This document shows positions 37,097-46,526 of a DNA stretch of 64,000 nucleotides, piece by piece. Every line of letters begins with the position of its first letter. Within the stretch, counting starts at the first letter, position 1. The DNA lies in NCBI RefSeq assembly GCF_003952365.1, contig NZ_CP034443.1, forward strand, positions 2,349,001 to 2,413,000, in the 5' to 3' direction. This DNA comes from Mesorhizobium sp. M9A.F.Ca.ET.002.03.1.2. Lineage in GTDB: Bacteria; Pseudomonadota; Alphaproteobacteria; Rhizobiales; Rhizobiaceae. Under the pieces are notes generated by a model, which worked only from the letters and a program-made list of their open reading frames with translations, was not told where the DNA came from and did no database searches. The position numbers and the translations under genes are program-made.

Positions 37097-38202
37097 GGCA
37101 AACGATCCTCGTCGACATCAACATCCGCGCCGCCGCCGACGATCCCGAGGACGACACCTACGACGTTGCCCAGGATCTCAAGAGGCGCCTCTCCCGCGAC
37201 GACAAGGGCCGGCTCTACGTCGACGCCTTCCTGCTCTCGCACCCGGATTCCGACCACGTGACCGGGCTCACGACGCATTTCCACCTCGGCCCGCCCGAGG
37301 ATTTCCCGGAGGGTGACGAGAACCTCATCCTGATCCGCGAAATGTGGTCGTCGCCGATCGTGTTCCGGCGCGCCAGCAAGCAGCACAAGCTCTGCGACGA
37401 GGCCAAGGCGTGGGCCACCGAAGCGCGGCGCCGGGTCGCGCTGTTCAAAGAGAAGGGCCTGACCGGCACCGGTTCAGGCGACCGCATCCTGATCCTCGGT
37501 GAGGATAAAGACGGCAAGACCGATGATCTCACGGACATCCCGGTCAAGCAGGACGGCCTGCTGACCGCAGCTGACCGCGTGAACACGGGCCAGTTCGAAG
37601 GCCGCCTGCTGGCGCCGATGTACGTCGACGAAGACGACAAGGAGCTGATCGAAGTCCTCGAGAAGAACAACTCCTCGGCGATCGTGCGGTTCTCCATCGC
37701 CGGCGACGGCGTGGCCGACCGCTGCCGCTTCCTGACCGGTGGCGACGCGGACGTCTCCATCTGGGACCGGCTGTGGCAGCGCCACAAGGACAGTAACAAG
37801 GACTGGCTCAGCTACGATGTCATGGAGACGCCGCACCACTGCTCCTGGCGCACCCTGAGCCACGACCGCTGGTCCGAGATGGGCGAGAAGGTCAAGGTGT
37901 CCGAGGACGCCAGGAACGCACTCTCCCAGACCCGTGACGGCGCCATCATCGTCGCCTCCTGCAAGCCCATCAAAAAGGACGACGACAACCCGCCTCATGA
38001 GCGGGCCAAGCGGGAATATGTCTCGATCACCTCGGCCGAACGCTTCATCTGCACGACCGAGTATGCCGATGAGCACGACGGGCCGGTCGAGTTCAACATC
38101 ACCGGCGTCGGCACATCCAAGCAGCTGGCGCTGACCCCGAAAAAGGCCGCCTCGATCGCCGGCGTGACCGGAGTGACGACGACGCCCAGATCCCACGGCT
38201 GA
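37097..38202 (+). CDS. Metallo-beta-lactamase-fold hydrolase lacking its N-terminus
   Basis: This 367-residue stretch has no start codon of its own. The metal-binding motif is LLSHPDSDHVTG near 37240 (the HxxxxDH type). Later acidic and His residues, including METPHHCSW, complete the site. The missing N-terminus (MPAKLTFFPVGNGDMALINL) lies on the other strand at 41072-41004. In related Ub-like operons an MBL protein accompanies E2 and E1 genes; it could be a nuclease or processing enzyme. Stop at 38202 is three bases before the E2 start. Confidence 0.7.
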
Positions 38203-38205
38203 GCC

Positions 38206-40442
38206 ATGGCCTCGGCAGACATGAAGCGGCACGCGGAACACTTTCTGCGTGTCGCAACAGAGATTCCGCAATGCCAGCGCTGTGGCCTGATCGCCGTCGG
38301 TGACGACGTGGCGACCCTGTTCCTTGATCTGGCCGTGGAGATGCCAACGCACTGGCACGCCAAGGGCACCGCCCCTAACGGCGTCCTGCCGGTCGAACGC
38401 GTTGAGGTCCTGCTTGGCGCTGACTACCCGTGGCGGTGCCCCACCTTCACCCTGCGCAAGGGCTTTCCGCGCAACCTGCACCATCTGACGCCCGGCTCGG
38501 AAAACGTGTGTCCAACCCCCTGTCTTGTGGATGGCAACCAGGACGAATATTTCAATCAGCACGGCCTGATCGAACTCGGCATCGGGGCCATCGTCAACCA
38601 GATGGGCGTTTGGCTCGGTCGCGCAGCAATTGGCACCTTGATGGATCCGGATCATGGCTGGGAACCCGTCATGCGCCAAGGCCTGCCGGACCGGCTTATT
38701 ATCGATGCGGACTTCGCCCGAAGCCAGATCACCGACAAGTCCGGCTCGGTATGGCTTGCTACCAAATTCATGAAGGGCAAGGATCTCGCTGGCAAAAGGT
38801 CCTACACCCTCTCGGCGCACAATGAATTTGCCGCTGCCGTCGGCAACATGTCTGCTTTCCCCTTTGAGGCCGAAAGCGAAGGACGCTACAGCGGCATCAC
38901 CGCGACGGTGCTGATCTGGCCGCCAAATGGGCGCCATCACAAGTGCGGTGCTGCCTGAGACGGTAGCGAACCTTGACGACTTGGCACAACGCGCTGAGGC
39001 CTTCGGCTGCGGCGTTGAGTTTGCGAAATTCCTCGACAGGCTCCAGCGGCGCTGGGCGGGCAAAACCGATGACGCGACCTTCCCGATCGCCGTTTTGTTT
39101 GGCGTGCGGCGACCTTTTCGGCTGATCGGGCGGGCGTCGACGATCGAGTTGCTTCTTGATTGAAATCACGGCTCCGCAGAAGCGGGCCTCGCTGTTCGAA
39201 GGGCCCAACGCGAGAGCCGCCGTTGCCATGGAGCAACTGGGTCGCACGACGCCCGCGCTTCTCCGCGCCGTGTCGGCAGCTCCCTCTTATCCGCCATTCA
39301 GCCTGGTTGGCTGCGGCAGCGTCGGATCGAAAACCGCTCTGCATCTGGCCCGTGCCGGCGCCCAGATCTTGGCCGTCTCCGACAGCAACGAGCTGCGGCC
39401 CCACAACATGGCCCGGCACGCCCTCGTGCGGCCACCCCTGCCGTGGCCGAAGGCGTTTGAACTGTCTGACGAGCTGGCCCTGCTCGGGCAGAAACCGGAA
39501 GCCCATCTGATTGACGTGGTTAGGGGCCTGAAGCGTGCGGACAATCGCCTGCTGATTTCGCCGCCCGGGACCGGCACGCTGCTCAACACGACCGCATCGA
39601 GCCTGGTGCGCGATGCCCTGTCAATGGTGAGCCCTGCCGAGCTGCCGGCACGCATGGCGGAGATCGCCCTTTTCGGGCGCGGCCGTGGCGGTTTCGTATT
39701 TCATAAGGGAAGCAACCGCAATCCGAGCCTCGCCGACCTGCAGGCGGTGCTGTCCGCGACCGTGACGCCTTATGAACGGACATTGTTGTTCGATCCCGAG
39801 TTCGGGCTGACGCAAATTCAGATCGGGGAAGGCTGCGGCTCCATGACTATGCCGATGACCGACGCGCGCCTTTCGGCGATGACCGCCATGGCCACCGAGG
39901 AACTCATGCGCCTCGCCGGCGCCAATGCCGATGGCGGAGAACTGGTCGTGGGGGTGGCAGAGCCCGATAGCCCATCGACAAGTTGGCGCCGCCTCTCCGT
40001 GTCAAAATTCCTGGAAATCCCGGTCGAGGGCAGCGAATGGACTTTGCGTCTGTCGTCGCACGTCGCCGGCATGATCCGCGAAGAGACCGCGCGGTTTCCC
40101 AATGTCGAGACGGGAGGCCTTCTGATCGGCTCCTGCAGTTCTCTCATGAAGACTGTCACGGTGGTCGACCTGATCGAGGCGCCAGAAGACAGCGTGAGGA
40201 CGCCGACGCTGTTCGTGCTTGGAACGAAGGGCATGAAGAATCGGATCGATGCCCGTTTCGAGGAAAGCGGCCGCTCGCTGCTTGATGTGGGTACCTGGCA
40301 CAGCCACCTCGCCGAACAAGGTCCCTCGCCCACCGACCGCAAGACGGCCAAGCAGGTCGCCGTGGAGCGAGCGCCGCCGGCCATCCTTTCTCATTGCCAC
40401 TCCAGCCACGTACCATGCCATCATGCATCAGGACGCGCCATG
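38206..40442 (+). pseudogene. E2-E1-JAB ubiquitin-like conjugation protein(s), frameshifted
   Basis: One polypeptide of about 743 residues, or two overlapping ones, in three frames. 38206-38925 is E2-like: a DYPWRCPTFTLRKGFPRNL fold block and candidate catalytic Cys in CPTPCLVDGNQDEY. 39156 on is ThiF/E1-like, with nucleotide-binding LVGCGSVGSKTALHLARAG. From about 40020 is a JAB/MPN isopeptidase with E of ETGGLLIG and GTWHSH...PSPTDRK. Shifts lie near 38926 (extra G), 39155 (extra T, or a true TTG start overlapping the E2 stop) and 40385. The native tail FLIATPATYHAIMHQDAP ends at 40442 in an ATGA with the next gene. Confidence 0.75.
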
Positions 40443-41021
40443 AACGATTACCTCGACGCCTACTCCATCAAGGCGCGCCTCGCGCCGGCAGCTCTGGCGA
40501 TTGCCCCGGTCATTGTCCTGATTGTGCTGGCCTTCAACTGGGTTCAGCCGAGCCTCCCCGAGGCCATCATCGGTCTCGCCGTCATGGTCCTGTTCTTCGC
40601 TGCCTCGAATGTGGCCCGCCGCCTGGGCAAGAGGAAGGAGAGACAGCTGTTCGCGACGACCGGCGGGAGACCGGAAAATCGCGAACTGAACCACCTGGAT
40701 AAGACACTCGACGAGCGGACCAAGGACCGCTACCGCAAATTCCTCGCCAAGCAGCTCGAGCAGCCGGCGCCGACGCGCGACATGGAAGTCGAGGACCCCG
40801 ACGAAGCGGCTGCGTTCTATGTGCAGTGCTACAACTGGCTGCGCGAGAACACCCGCGACACCGAGAAATTTCGGATTCTTTTCAACGAGAACATCGCCTA
40901 CGGCTATTACCGCAATCTCCTGGCGCTGAAGCCCTATGGCATCGTGCTCAATCTGCTGACCATCGCCGCCGCGGCCGCAATCATCTACTACAAGCCCGAT
41001 TTCGCTTGTTGTCGAGGTTGA
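40440..41021 (+). CDS. Operon membrane protein, N-terminal part (truncated by inversion)
   Basis: As it stands the frame gives 193 residues beginning MNDYLDAYSIKARLAPAALA, with two N-terminal spans, a charged cytoplasmic region (about 60-160) and a third hydrophobic segment (LNLLTIAAAAAIIYY). The last five residues (ACCRG) arise from sequence past the breakpoint at 41003. The true C-terminus is at 37096-36929 on the other strand. The start overlaps the JAB stop. A membrane protein next to a conjugation/deconjugation pair suggests an effector or anchor, by analogy only. Confidence 0.75.
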   Translation: MNDYLDAYSIKARLAPAALAIAPVIVLIVLAFNWVQPSLPEAIIGLAVMVLFFAASNVARRLGKRKERQLFATTGGRPENRELNHLDKTLDERTKDRYRKFLAKQLEQPAPTRDMEVEDPDEAAAFYVQCYNWLRENTRDTEKFRILFNENIAYGYYRNLLALKPYGIVLNLLTIAAAAAIIYYKPDFACCRG

Positions 41022-41072
41022 TCAGCGCCATGTCCCCGTTGCCCACGGGGAAAAGGTCAGTTTTGCAGGCAT
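41004..41072 (-). pseudogene. Displaced N-terminus of the MBL protein
   Basis: The minus strand from ATG 41072 reads MPAKLTF, then after a missing T in a T4 run continues FPVGNGDMALINLDNK up to the breakpoint. With one base restored it joins RQTILVDINIRAAADD at 37097 and gives a normal MBL first strand (FFPVGNGD). AGGAA lies just upstream of the ATG. This shows the operon originally began here, reading leftwards. Confidence 0.8.
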
Positions 41073-41156
41073 CTGTGTCGGTTCCTATGGTTGGCCGGAA
41101 CGGGCACGCAACGGATCATTTCCGTGTGCGCGCGCCGCCGGCAACTAGCCTGTGGC

Positions 41157-41290
41157 TTGTCAATGGAGCCTTGGGGCACTAGAACCGACTTGCAACGGTA
41201 CGGACCTGTGGTCTGGGCAGTCTTACGGCGCCACGTCCGCAGGTACGCACAAACAGAAGGCAGGCGGTGGAATCACCGTCTGCCTTTTTT
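41157..41290 (+). ncRNA. Candidate small RNA divergent from the operon
   Basis: A promoter-like TTGTCA (41157-41162), 17-nt spacer and TAGAAC (41180-41185) face right, and a strong intrinsic terminator ends at 41290. The 100 nt between holds no protein frame. The element diverges from the original start of the MBL operon at 41072. Expression and function are unknown. The rest of the 41073-41557 gap holds nothing recognised. Confidence 0.35.
41257..41290 (+). terminator. Strong intrinsic terminator
   Basis: AAGGCAGGCGGTG (41257-41269) pairs with CACCGTCTGCCTT (41274-41286, one G-T pair) and is followed directly by a run of T to 41290. Confidence 0.8.
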
Positions 41291-41557
41291 ATGGCACAGC
41301 GTTAAAATGAAGTAAATACGTTCGTGCAGCGCGTTGCACTGAGGGTACGATTATTTGGCAAGTTGTCAACAGGCCAATCGGACCAAAACGCCGCAGGCGG
41401 CGATGCATGGCAGGTATGTCTTTTTACATATGGTAGCGGGACCCGAGAACGCAAGTCGCGCTTCACGTTGCTCGGTCGAGGGCCAGGTCGGTGAAGCTCC
41501 AGCTGCGCACAGGCCACGTTTGAGGCGCAAGCTTCACCGTCGCATGTGTGCCCTAGC

Positions 41558-42843
41558 ATGGAAACGTCGGACGGCAGCGCCACCAGGGGGTATGTGGCTT
41601 CCCAGGCTTTCGTGGACAAATATCAGGCTCGCGGGCCGCTCAAAACATTGCTGCCCGCCCGCGTCGCTCAGGGCACCACGTTCAAGCCGACGCATCCGGA
41701 CGCGGACGATGCCTACGAATGGATGGGACTGGAGGCCCGAAAAGAGATCTTTGCGCTTTTGGATGCAGCAGTAGCCGATCCTGCCGCAACGGTCAGCATG
41801 GTCGCCTACGACATGAGCGAAAGCGAAATCATGGACCGCCTGTTCGCGCTCGGTCCGCGCCTCAGGATGATCATCGACGACAGCGATAAGCATGGGCTCA
41901 AGACAAGTGGTGAGACCCAGTCCGAGACACTGCTCAAGGCTTCCGCTGGCGAGGACAACGTCAAGCGGGAACGGATGGGAGGTCTCCAACATAATAAGAT
42001 GATTATCGTGGATGCGGCCGTCCCGCGCGCCGTCTGCGGTTCGACAAACTTCAGCTGGCGCGGGCTCTATGTTCAATCGAACAACGCCTTGCTGTTAACG
42101 GGCGCTCAAGCCGTCGCCCCCCTCAAGGCTGCGTTCGAGGCCTATTGGAAAAAGGATGGGTTCGCCAACGGTCCCTCACCCGACTGGCATCCGCTCGGCT
42201 TGGCGGGCATTGATGCCAGCATCACCTTTTCTCCCCATGACACAGCCCGTGCCCGCCTTGCGGAAATCGGCCAGGATGTCGAAAAGGCCCAGGCCTGCCT
42301 CCTCTATTCCCTGGCTTTCCTGAGCATCACAGGCGGTGCTGTAACCGACGCCGTGGAAGCGGCTACCAACAGCCCGGTTTCACCTACGGCATTTCCGACA
42401 ACAACACCGGTGTCACCGTTCATAAGCCCAATGGCAACACTGCACCCGTCTATTTCGCTCGCCTCAACAAACACGTGCCGACGCCGTTTAAGGTCGAACC
42501 TTACACCGGCATCGGGCCAAATCTGCACCACAAGTTTCTGGTAATCGATTTCAACACACCTGACGCCCGCGTGTGGACCGGTTCTTACAACTTCAGCAAG
42601 CCCGCTGACCTTCAGAACGGAGAGAACCTGCTCCTCATCCGCGACCAAAAAATTGCGACATCGTATATGGTCGAAGGGATACGCATCTTCGACGACTACC
42701 ATTTCCGCGTCACCCAGGAAGACGCTGCAGAGGCCAAAAAGACATCGTCCTTGCAAAAGGCGCCTACGGCCGGTGAAGACCCATGGTGGGCTGAGGACTA
42801 TACAGACCCGTTCAAGATCCGAGACCGTGAGCTGTTCGCATAG
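41558..42843 (+). pseudogene. Phospholipase D-like protein with two HKD motifs, frameshifted
   Basis: Two HxKxxxxD motifs are visible: QHNKMIIVDAAVPRAVCGST (about residue 145) and, after a frameshift near 42375, HHKFLVIDFNTPDARVWTGS followed by YNFS. Together they would form one PLD active site in a protein of about 428 residues. Such proteins act as nucleases or phospholipases; in islands they are often effectors. The start is ATG 41558 (METSDGSATRGYV). The shift separates the two halves of the active site, so as written it is inactive. Confidence 0.65.
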
Positions 42844-42870
42844 AGCTACTCTTGCGCCAGAGCCCGGTTC

Positions 42871-43404
42871 TCAGGGGTTGGCAGGCACATTGCGATCTTT
42901 CAGGGTCTCAATGAGCTCCCGCAGAATGGCATTCGTTTCGTCCTGCCTGCGGCGAACTTCCTCGACAATTCTTCCGGTCGCCTGATCGTCGCGCTCCTTG
43001 AGCGCCTCAATTAGTTTCTGGTTGTCAGCGCTAGCCGCCCGATCGGCAGAAACCACCTCCCGCGTGAGAGCCTCGATCGCCGGAACGGTGCGATTTGGCG
43101 AAAAGTAATCAACGACCATCGGGGCGAAGGGACTCAGCGTGGCGATCACGAGCGCAAATACGCCGACAAGAATTGCTTTTTTGGCTGAACTGTCGGTCTG
43201 GCTGGAGGCCTCTTCGAACTTTCCTATAAAGGTCGTTGCCTGGGCTTGAATATCGTTGCCGATCCGCGCGGCGTTTGTCATGACATCCAGCATGCTTTCA
43301 AACTTCCGTTCGATTTCTGCCAGCTGCGCATTCGTGTCCAGAATGGGGTTTCTGGGCATCTGGAAATCCGGCATTCTAGGGGCCGAAATAGCTCGCTCGG
43401 TCAA
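42871..43404 (-). CDS. Coiled-coil membrane protein
   Basis: This 177-residue protein has a helical N-terminal region (about 25-70), one transmembrane span (KAILVGVFALVIATLSPFAP, about 75-95) and a long C-terminal coiled coil (about 110-172) rich in Glu/Arg/Gln. It starts with TTG 43404 overlapping the stop of the preceding gene, or at ATG further in (MPDFQMPRNP). It pairs with the 111-residue protein upstream; function is unknown. Confidence 0.5.
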   Translation of the reverse strand: MTERAISAPRMPDFQMPRNPILDTNAQLAEIERKFESMLDVMTNAARIGNDIQAQATTFIGKFEEASSQTDSSAKKAILVGVFALVIATLSPFAPMVVDYFSPNRTVPAIEALTREVVSADRAASADNQKLIEALKERDDQATGRIVEEVRRRQDETNAILRELIETLKDRNVPANP

Positions 43405-43736
43405 TAGCCCCCGGCATCCGGCTTCGAGATTGAATCGAGCAGTCGCCTTTGGCCTTCCACCTGATCCAGTATGGACCTCATTGCAGGCGACGGCTGTGTG
43501 AGCGATTCAAAGCGCTTCCGAAGCGCCTCCGCCTCCTTCGAGGGCCGGAGCAAATCACTGAACTTGTCTTGCTGTTCCTGCAGGCGGATGGCCAAGTTTT
43601 TAGCAGGATTTACGTGTGACCCAATACCTGCAAGTGTTTTTGCAATCTCGCTCAATGGCTTGGCACCACTGCCGGTGCTTACCTTAAGGTCCTCAAGCTT
43701 GATGGGCTTGGGAGAGTCGGGAGAATCGTCACTCAT
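43401..43736 (-). CDS. Small helical hypothetical protein
   Basis: This 111-residue hydrophilic protein begins MSDDSPDSPKPIKLEDLKVS. The C-terminal half is predicted helical, with RLQEQQDKFSDLLRPSKEAE. Its end overlaps the start of the coiled-coil membrane protein, so the two are probably co-translated. No family is recognised. Confidence 0.5.
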   Translation of the reverse strand: MSDDSPDSPKPIKLEDLKVSTGSGAKPLSEIAKTLAGIGSHVNPAKNLAIRLQEQQDKFSDLLRPSKEAEALRKRFESLTQPSPAMRSILDQVEGQRRLLDSISKPDAGGY

Positions 43737-43855
43737 CAGTCATGGTCCCCATGGGATAGCGCCGGTTAGATATAGGAATCCGGAGAACACAGTGCCAGTT
43801 CGAATGGCCCATCTCGCAGGCATGCACTCCGACAACCCACCGCCATTCCGGTGGT

Positions 43856-44623
43856 CTAAATCGGCAGCTTCGGCGCAATGTCGGCGACGAACAAGCGAAG
43901 CGCCATGGCGATCTCGCTGAATTCCTCCGCGGTGAAAGAGACCGTTTCCCCCAAGGCGAAGACACGAATACGCAAGTCTCTTTTGATTTTGATCGTCGCG
44001 CCCTTTTCAAAGTACTGGTTCTTGTGAACCTCGATCTCTTCCCCGTCGCTGACGGTAGAACATTTCAAACGGGGCAACTTCAGGCTAAGGGCCCCCGCGC
44101 CTTCGTCGCAGTCAATATGACCTACAACGCCATTGCGATGTTCCAGACAGTTCCGAGCCCTCTGAAGCGAGCGGTACTCCTCAAAGAAATCGAGCTTCGT
44201 CGCCAATTGCGCCTGCACGGCCAGCAGCAAATCTGGAAAATTGAGACTCGACGCCTTCTTTTCCGCCGCGAGATAAATGTCCTCGAACTCGCCCCAGGTC
44301 TCGACCTTGCGTCCTTCCCTCAAACCAAGCGTGTAGATGTAGGCTTGCTCGAGCGTAGCCCTCAGCCCCCTGGCCAGTTCCTGAAACGCCTTCCCCAATA
44401 TCCACGCGCGATAAGCTAGCTTGGCCTTGGCTTGATCGGCGTGAGGCACGAAGCTCAGCCCGGAAAACCCGTCCCGAGGTAGATCGTTGAGATCTGTAGC
44501 CTCGATCGCTGACGTGCATACGGCCACCATTTCAGTCGCCAAGCGGATGGCCTGAAGCGCCGGCGCGATCACGCCGTCGCCGTTGAGGGTGACCGTTACA
44601 CTGGGTTTGTCTTCTTCCGTCAC
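43856..44623 (-). CDS. HEPN-like hypothetical protein
   Basis: This protein of about 255 residues has a helical N-terminal half and the motif RARNCLEHRNGVVG near residue 150. This fits the catalytic R-x4-H pattern of HEPN ribonucleases (RNCLEH). A beta-rich C-terminus follows. The start is uncertain: GTG 44623 (VTEEDKPSVTVTLNGDG) is preferred over an ATG at 44674 that would add a very basic leader. It precedes the two small genes at 43736-42871 on the same strand. Confidence 0.5.
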   Translation of the reverse strand: MTEEDKPSVTVTLNGDGVIAPALQAIRLATEMVAVCTSAIEATDLNDLPRDGFSGLSFVPHADQAKAKLAYRAWILGKAFQELARGLRATLEQAYIYTLGLREGRKVETWGEFEDIYLAAEKKASSLNFPDLLLAVQAQLATKLDFFEEYRSLQRARNCLEHRNGVVGHIDCDEGAGALSLKLPRLKCSTVSDGEEIEVHKNQYFEKGATIKIKRDLRIRVFALGETVSFTAEEFSEIAMALRLFVADIAPKLPI

Positions 44624-44720
44624 GGCGTCAATGAATCCGTGTCGGCGATGCCGTCGCCCGTGTCGTGATGCCAAGGTAGGCTAATCTGCATGGGGCCATT
44701 TGTGCTCCATGGATTTAGCT

Positions 44721-45569
44721 TCACCACCTTAATTTTAGCTTTTGCACCCTTTTTCGGGCCGCAACTGCAGCCGCTTTTGTACTCCAGGTGAGTTGCTCGG
44801 CGGGGCCAAATGATTCACCGATTGGGGTCTGGGGTAAACGATCCCCTCCAGGCATTTTGCTGGTAACGACCCTTATTCTTTCACCCTGTTCGAGCGCCGC
44901 GATGTTGTCCAAAGCCGCACCCAGGCGAAATTCCATGACGTTCAGCATGTGCTTAACCCGCTCTTTGTCCGTGGTAGAGGGGAATGTCCGGCGGCCTTCG
45001 GAAAACGCTTGAGTTATGTCATCAAATTTCGCGTCTGTAGCCATCGCAAATAAGTCCTGTGGGAAGATGCGGTTGCGCCGTCCGGCCTGTAACAATCCGG
45101 GGGCACGGCGAGCATAGATCTTCTCGACCAAATCTGAGCAAAATGACGTTCGACTTGCCGCGTATTGCGAAAAACCCAGCAGGTAGTCATATCGCTGATA
45201 GCAAAAATAGAAGAAGTCATAAAACCAAGCACTTTGCTTGCTGATTTCGTGCTGGAGGGCGTCCAACGCGTTCTTGAATGACGGCTTTGGCCTCGCTCTC
45301 GGAAGTATGGAGGGTCGACGTAGGATGCGGAACTCTCCGGGAGCTAAGCTGTCGAAAATAGCTGACTCGGCGGCAATCATCACGCCGCTTTCTGGCGTTG
45401 CATCGGCCCAAATCCCGGAACCGACACAGACCATAACATGGGAGAATCGGGCCCCGTGCCTTCCAAGCGCTTTCTGCCCGATAACAATCAGCCGGCTCAA
45501 CCAATCATGTTGATGAACGAACGCTATGTCGCCCACCTCGGAAAATGTGACGCCGGGAGGGATCGCCAT
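44721..45569 (-). CDS. YiiX-like papain-fold (NlpC/P60) amidase
   Basis: This 282-residue protein resembles circularly permuted NlpC/P60 enzymes such as YiiX. The His block is GARFSHVMVCVGSG (about residue 43) and the Cys block TSFCSDLVEKIY (about 147). The class cleaves amide or acyl bonds in lipids, peptidoglycan or proteins. No signal peptide is visible, so it is probably cytoplasmic. It starts one base after the stop of the membrane protein gene, so the two form a pair. Confidence 0.65.
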   Translation of the reverse strand: MAIPPGVTFSEVGDIAFVHQHDWLSRLIVIGQKALGRHGARFSHVMVCVGSGIWADATPESGVMIAAESAIFDSLAPGEFRILRRPSILPRARPKPSFKNALDALQHEISKQSAWFYDFFYFCYQRYDYLLGFSQYAASRTSFCSDLVEKIYARRAPGLLQAGRRNRIFPQDLFAMATDAKFDDITQAFSEGRRTFPSTTDKERVKHMLNVMEFRLGAALDNIAALEQGERIRVVTSKMPGGDRLPQTPIGESFGPAEQLTWSTKAAAVAARKRVQKLKLRW

Positions 45570-46067
45570 TTAACGCCAATACGAGCGGCTTATGTAGGTG
45601 AGTGCAAGGCTTGTGAGAAACGCCACCAGCGCAACTGTCGCATAGATGAGGGCAGGGCTGGAAGTCGCGGCCGCTTCCGGCTTCAGGAGGGCGATGACCA
45701 GAGGATCGATTTTGCTGAACGCGTATCCGCTCAGAAATCCGTAAACGAGCTTTCCTAAGCTGGCAAACGCTTCGCGTTCACCATCCCCGTAAGGTGATAT
45801 GAATATTCCGGCTGCCCATCCAAGGGATGCCCCGAGGGTGCCGCTGAGGAGACATGGGTAAAACAGTTCAGGCCTACTCGCATCGTAGTTCTTGGCGAAC
45901 ATAAAGAGGCATCCAAAAATCAGGATACTGGCGATCAAACCGACTATAAGATCTGAGCCATCGCCCCATTTTCCCCTTTCACGCCTGGCGCGCCGCTGAT
46001 TGTCTGAGATCCTGGCGCGCTCATCTTCTGACAGTTGAGATGTCGACGGACTCGATAACTCAGCCAT
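45570..46067 (-). CDS. Membrane protein paired with the YiiX-like amidase
   Basis: This 165-residue protein has a charged N-terminal region (about 1-38) and roughly four hydrophobic spans (about 40-58, 70-92, 104-118 and 137-158). It begins MAELSSPSTSQLSEDERARI. Its TAA is directly followed by the amidase ATG. It may anchor, inhibit or respond to the amidase; this is inferred from adjacency alone. Confidence 0.6.
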   Translation of the reverse strand: MAELSSPSTSQLSEDERARISDNQRRARRERGKWGDGSDLIVGLIASILIFGCLFMFAKNYDASRPELFYPCLLSGTLGASLGWAAGIFISPYGDGEREAFASLGKLVYGFLSGYAFSKIDPLVIALLKPEAAATSSPALIYATVALVAFLTSLALTYISRSYWR

Positions 46068-46479
46068 GACCCCCCTACGTCGTCTCCCGGTGGCCAGGCT
46101 TGCCTTGATCCAGCAATCAACGGCCTTGCTGCGTCACCCGCCGACGGAGCAGCTAGGGAAGACGATGCCTGCGGTTTCGGGGATTGATAAAGCGGCTTGA
46201 ACGTCCTGAACAAGCGTTCAGATGGGATGCTACAGGTCAGCCCAGGAGTGCGAACGGTTTAGAAGAAGTGTGCGGACGGGCGGCGACGCGCTAGCCCGGT
46301 GATGACGACCCGAAAGCGACCGTTCTTCAGAAAGTAAACCGGCAGGGTCTGGTGATCGAGTGCTCCGGTTATTCCGATACGGCAAGAACATTTTCCGTTT
46401 TTTATGCCTGTAAGCGCGCCGGCCATTGACCCGATGTTTCGAGCATGTTTCTAATAGAGTGAGGGTGTAATCTCGGTAA
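46068..46479. other. Divergent intergenic region
   Basis: About 410 bp without a recognisable gene between the membrane protein and the zincin gene. It must contain both promoters. Confidence 0.4.
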
Positions 46480-46507
46480 GTATTTCAATTGGTAGTGTTT
46501 GAAATAC
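46480..46507. promoter_or_regulatory. Palindrome just before the zincin operon
   Basis: GTATTTCAA (46480-46488) and TTGAAATAC (46499-46507) form a perfect 9-bp inverted repeat with a 10-nt spacer, 20 bp before the ATG of the zincin gene. This is a good position for a repressor operator. Confidence 0.55.
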
Positions 46508-46526
46508 TAGGGATGGGGGAAATGCC

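Larger units (their letters stand above)
37097..41003. other. Inverted 3.9-kb segment splitting two genes
   Basis: The left breakpoint (37096/37097) sits in the MBL gene and the right (41003/41004) in the membrane-protein gene. Flipping the segment joins GAT TTC at 40998-41003 to GAG CTA ACC CAT from 37096 downwards, keeping the membrane-protein frame. It also joins AAG C, read leftward to 41004, to GG CAA ACG from 37097, keeping the MBL frame. No long inverted repeats or invertase gene are seen at the ends. Confidence 0.85.

Noticed and set aside
40440..41021. Annotation of the membrane protein as complete
   Set aside because: Its last residues come from beyond the inversion breakpoint, and the true C-terminus lies at 37096-36929.
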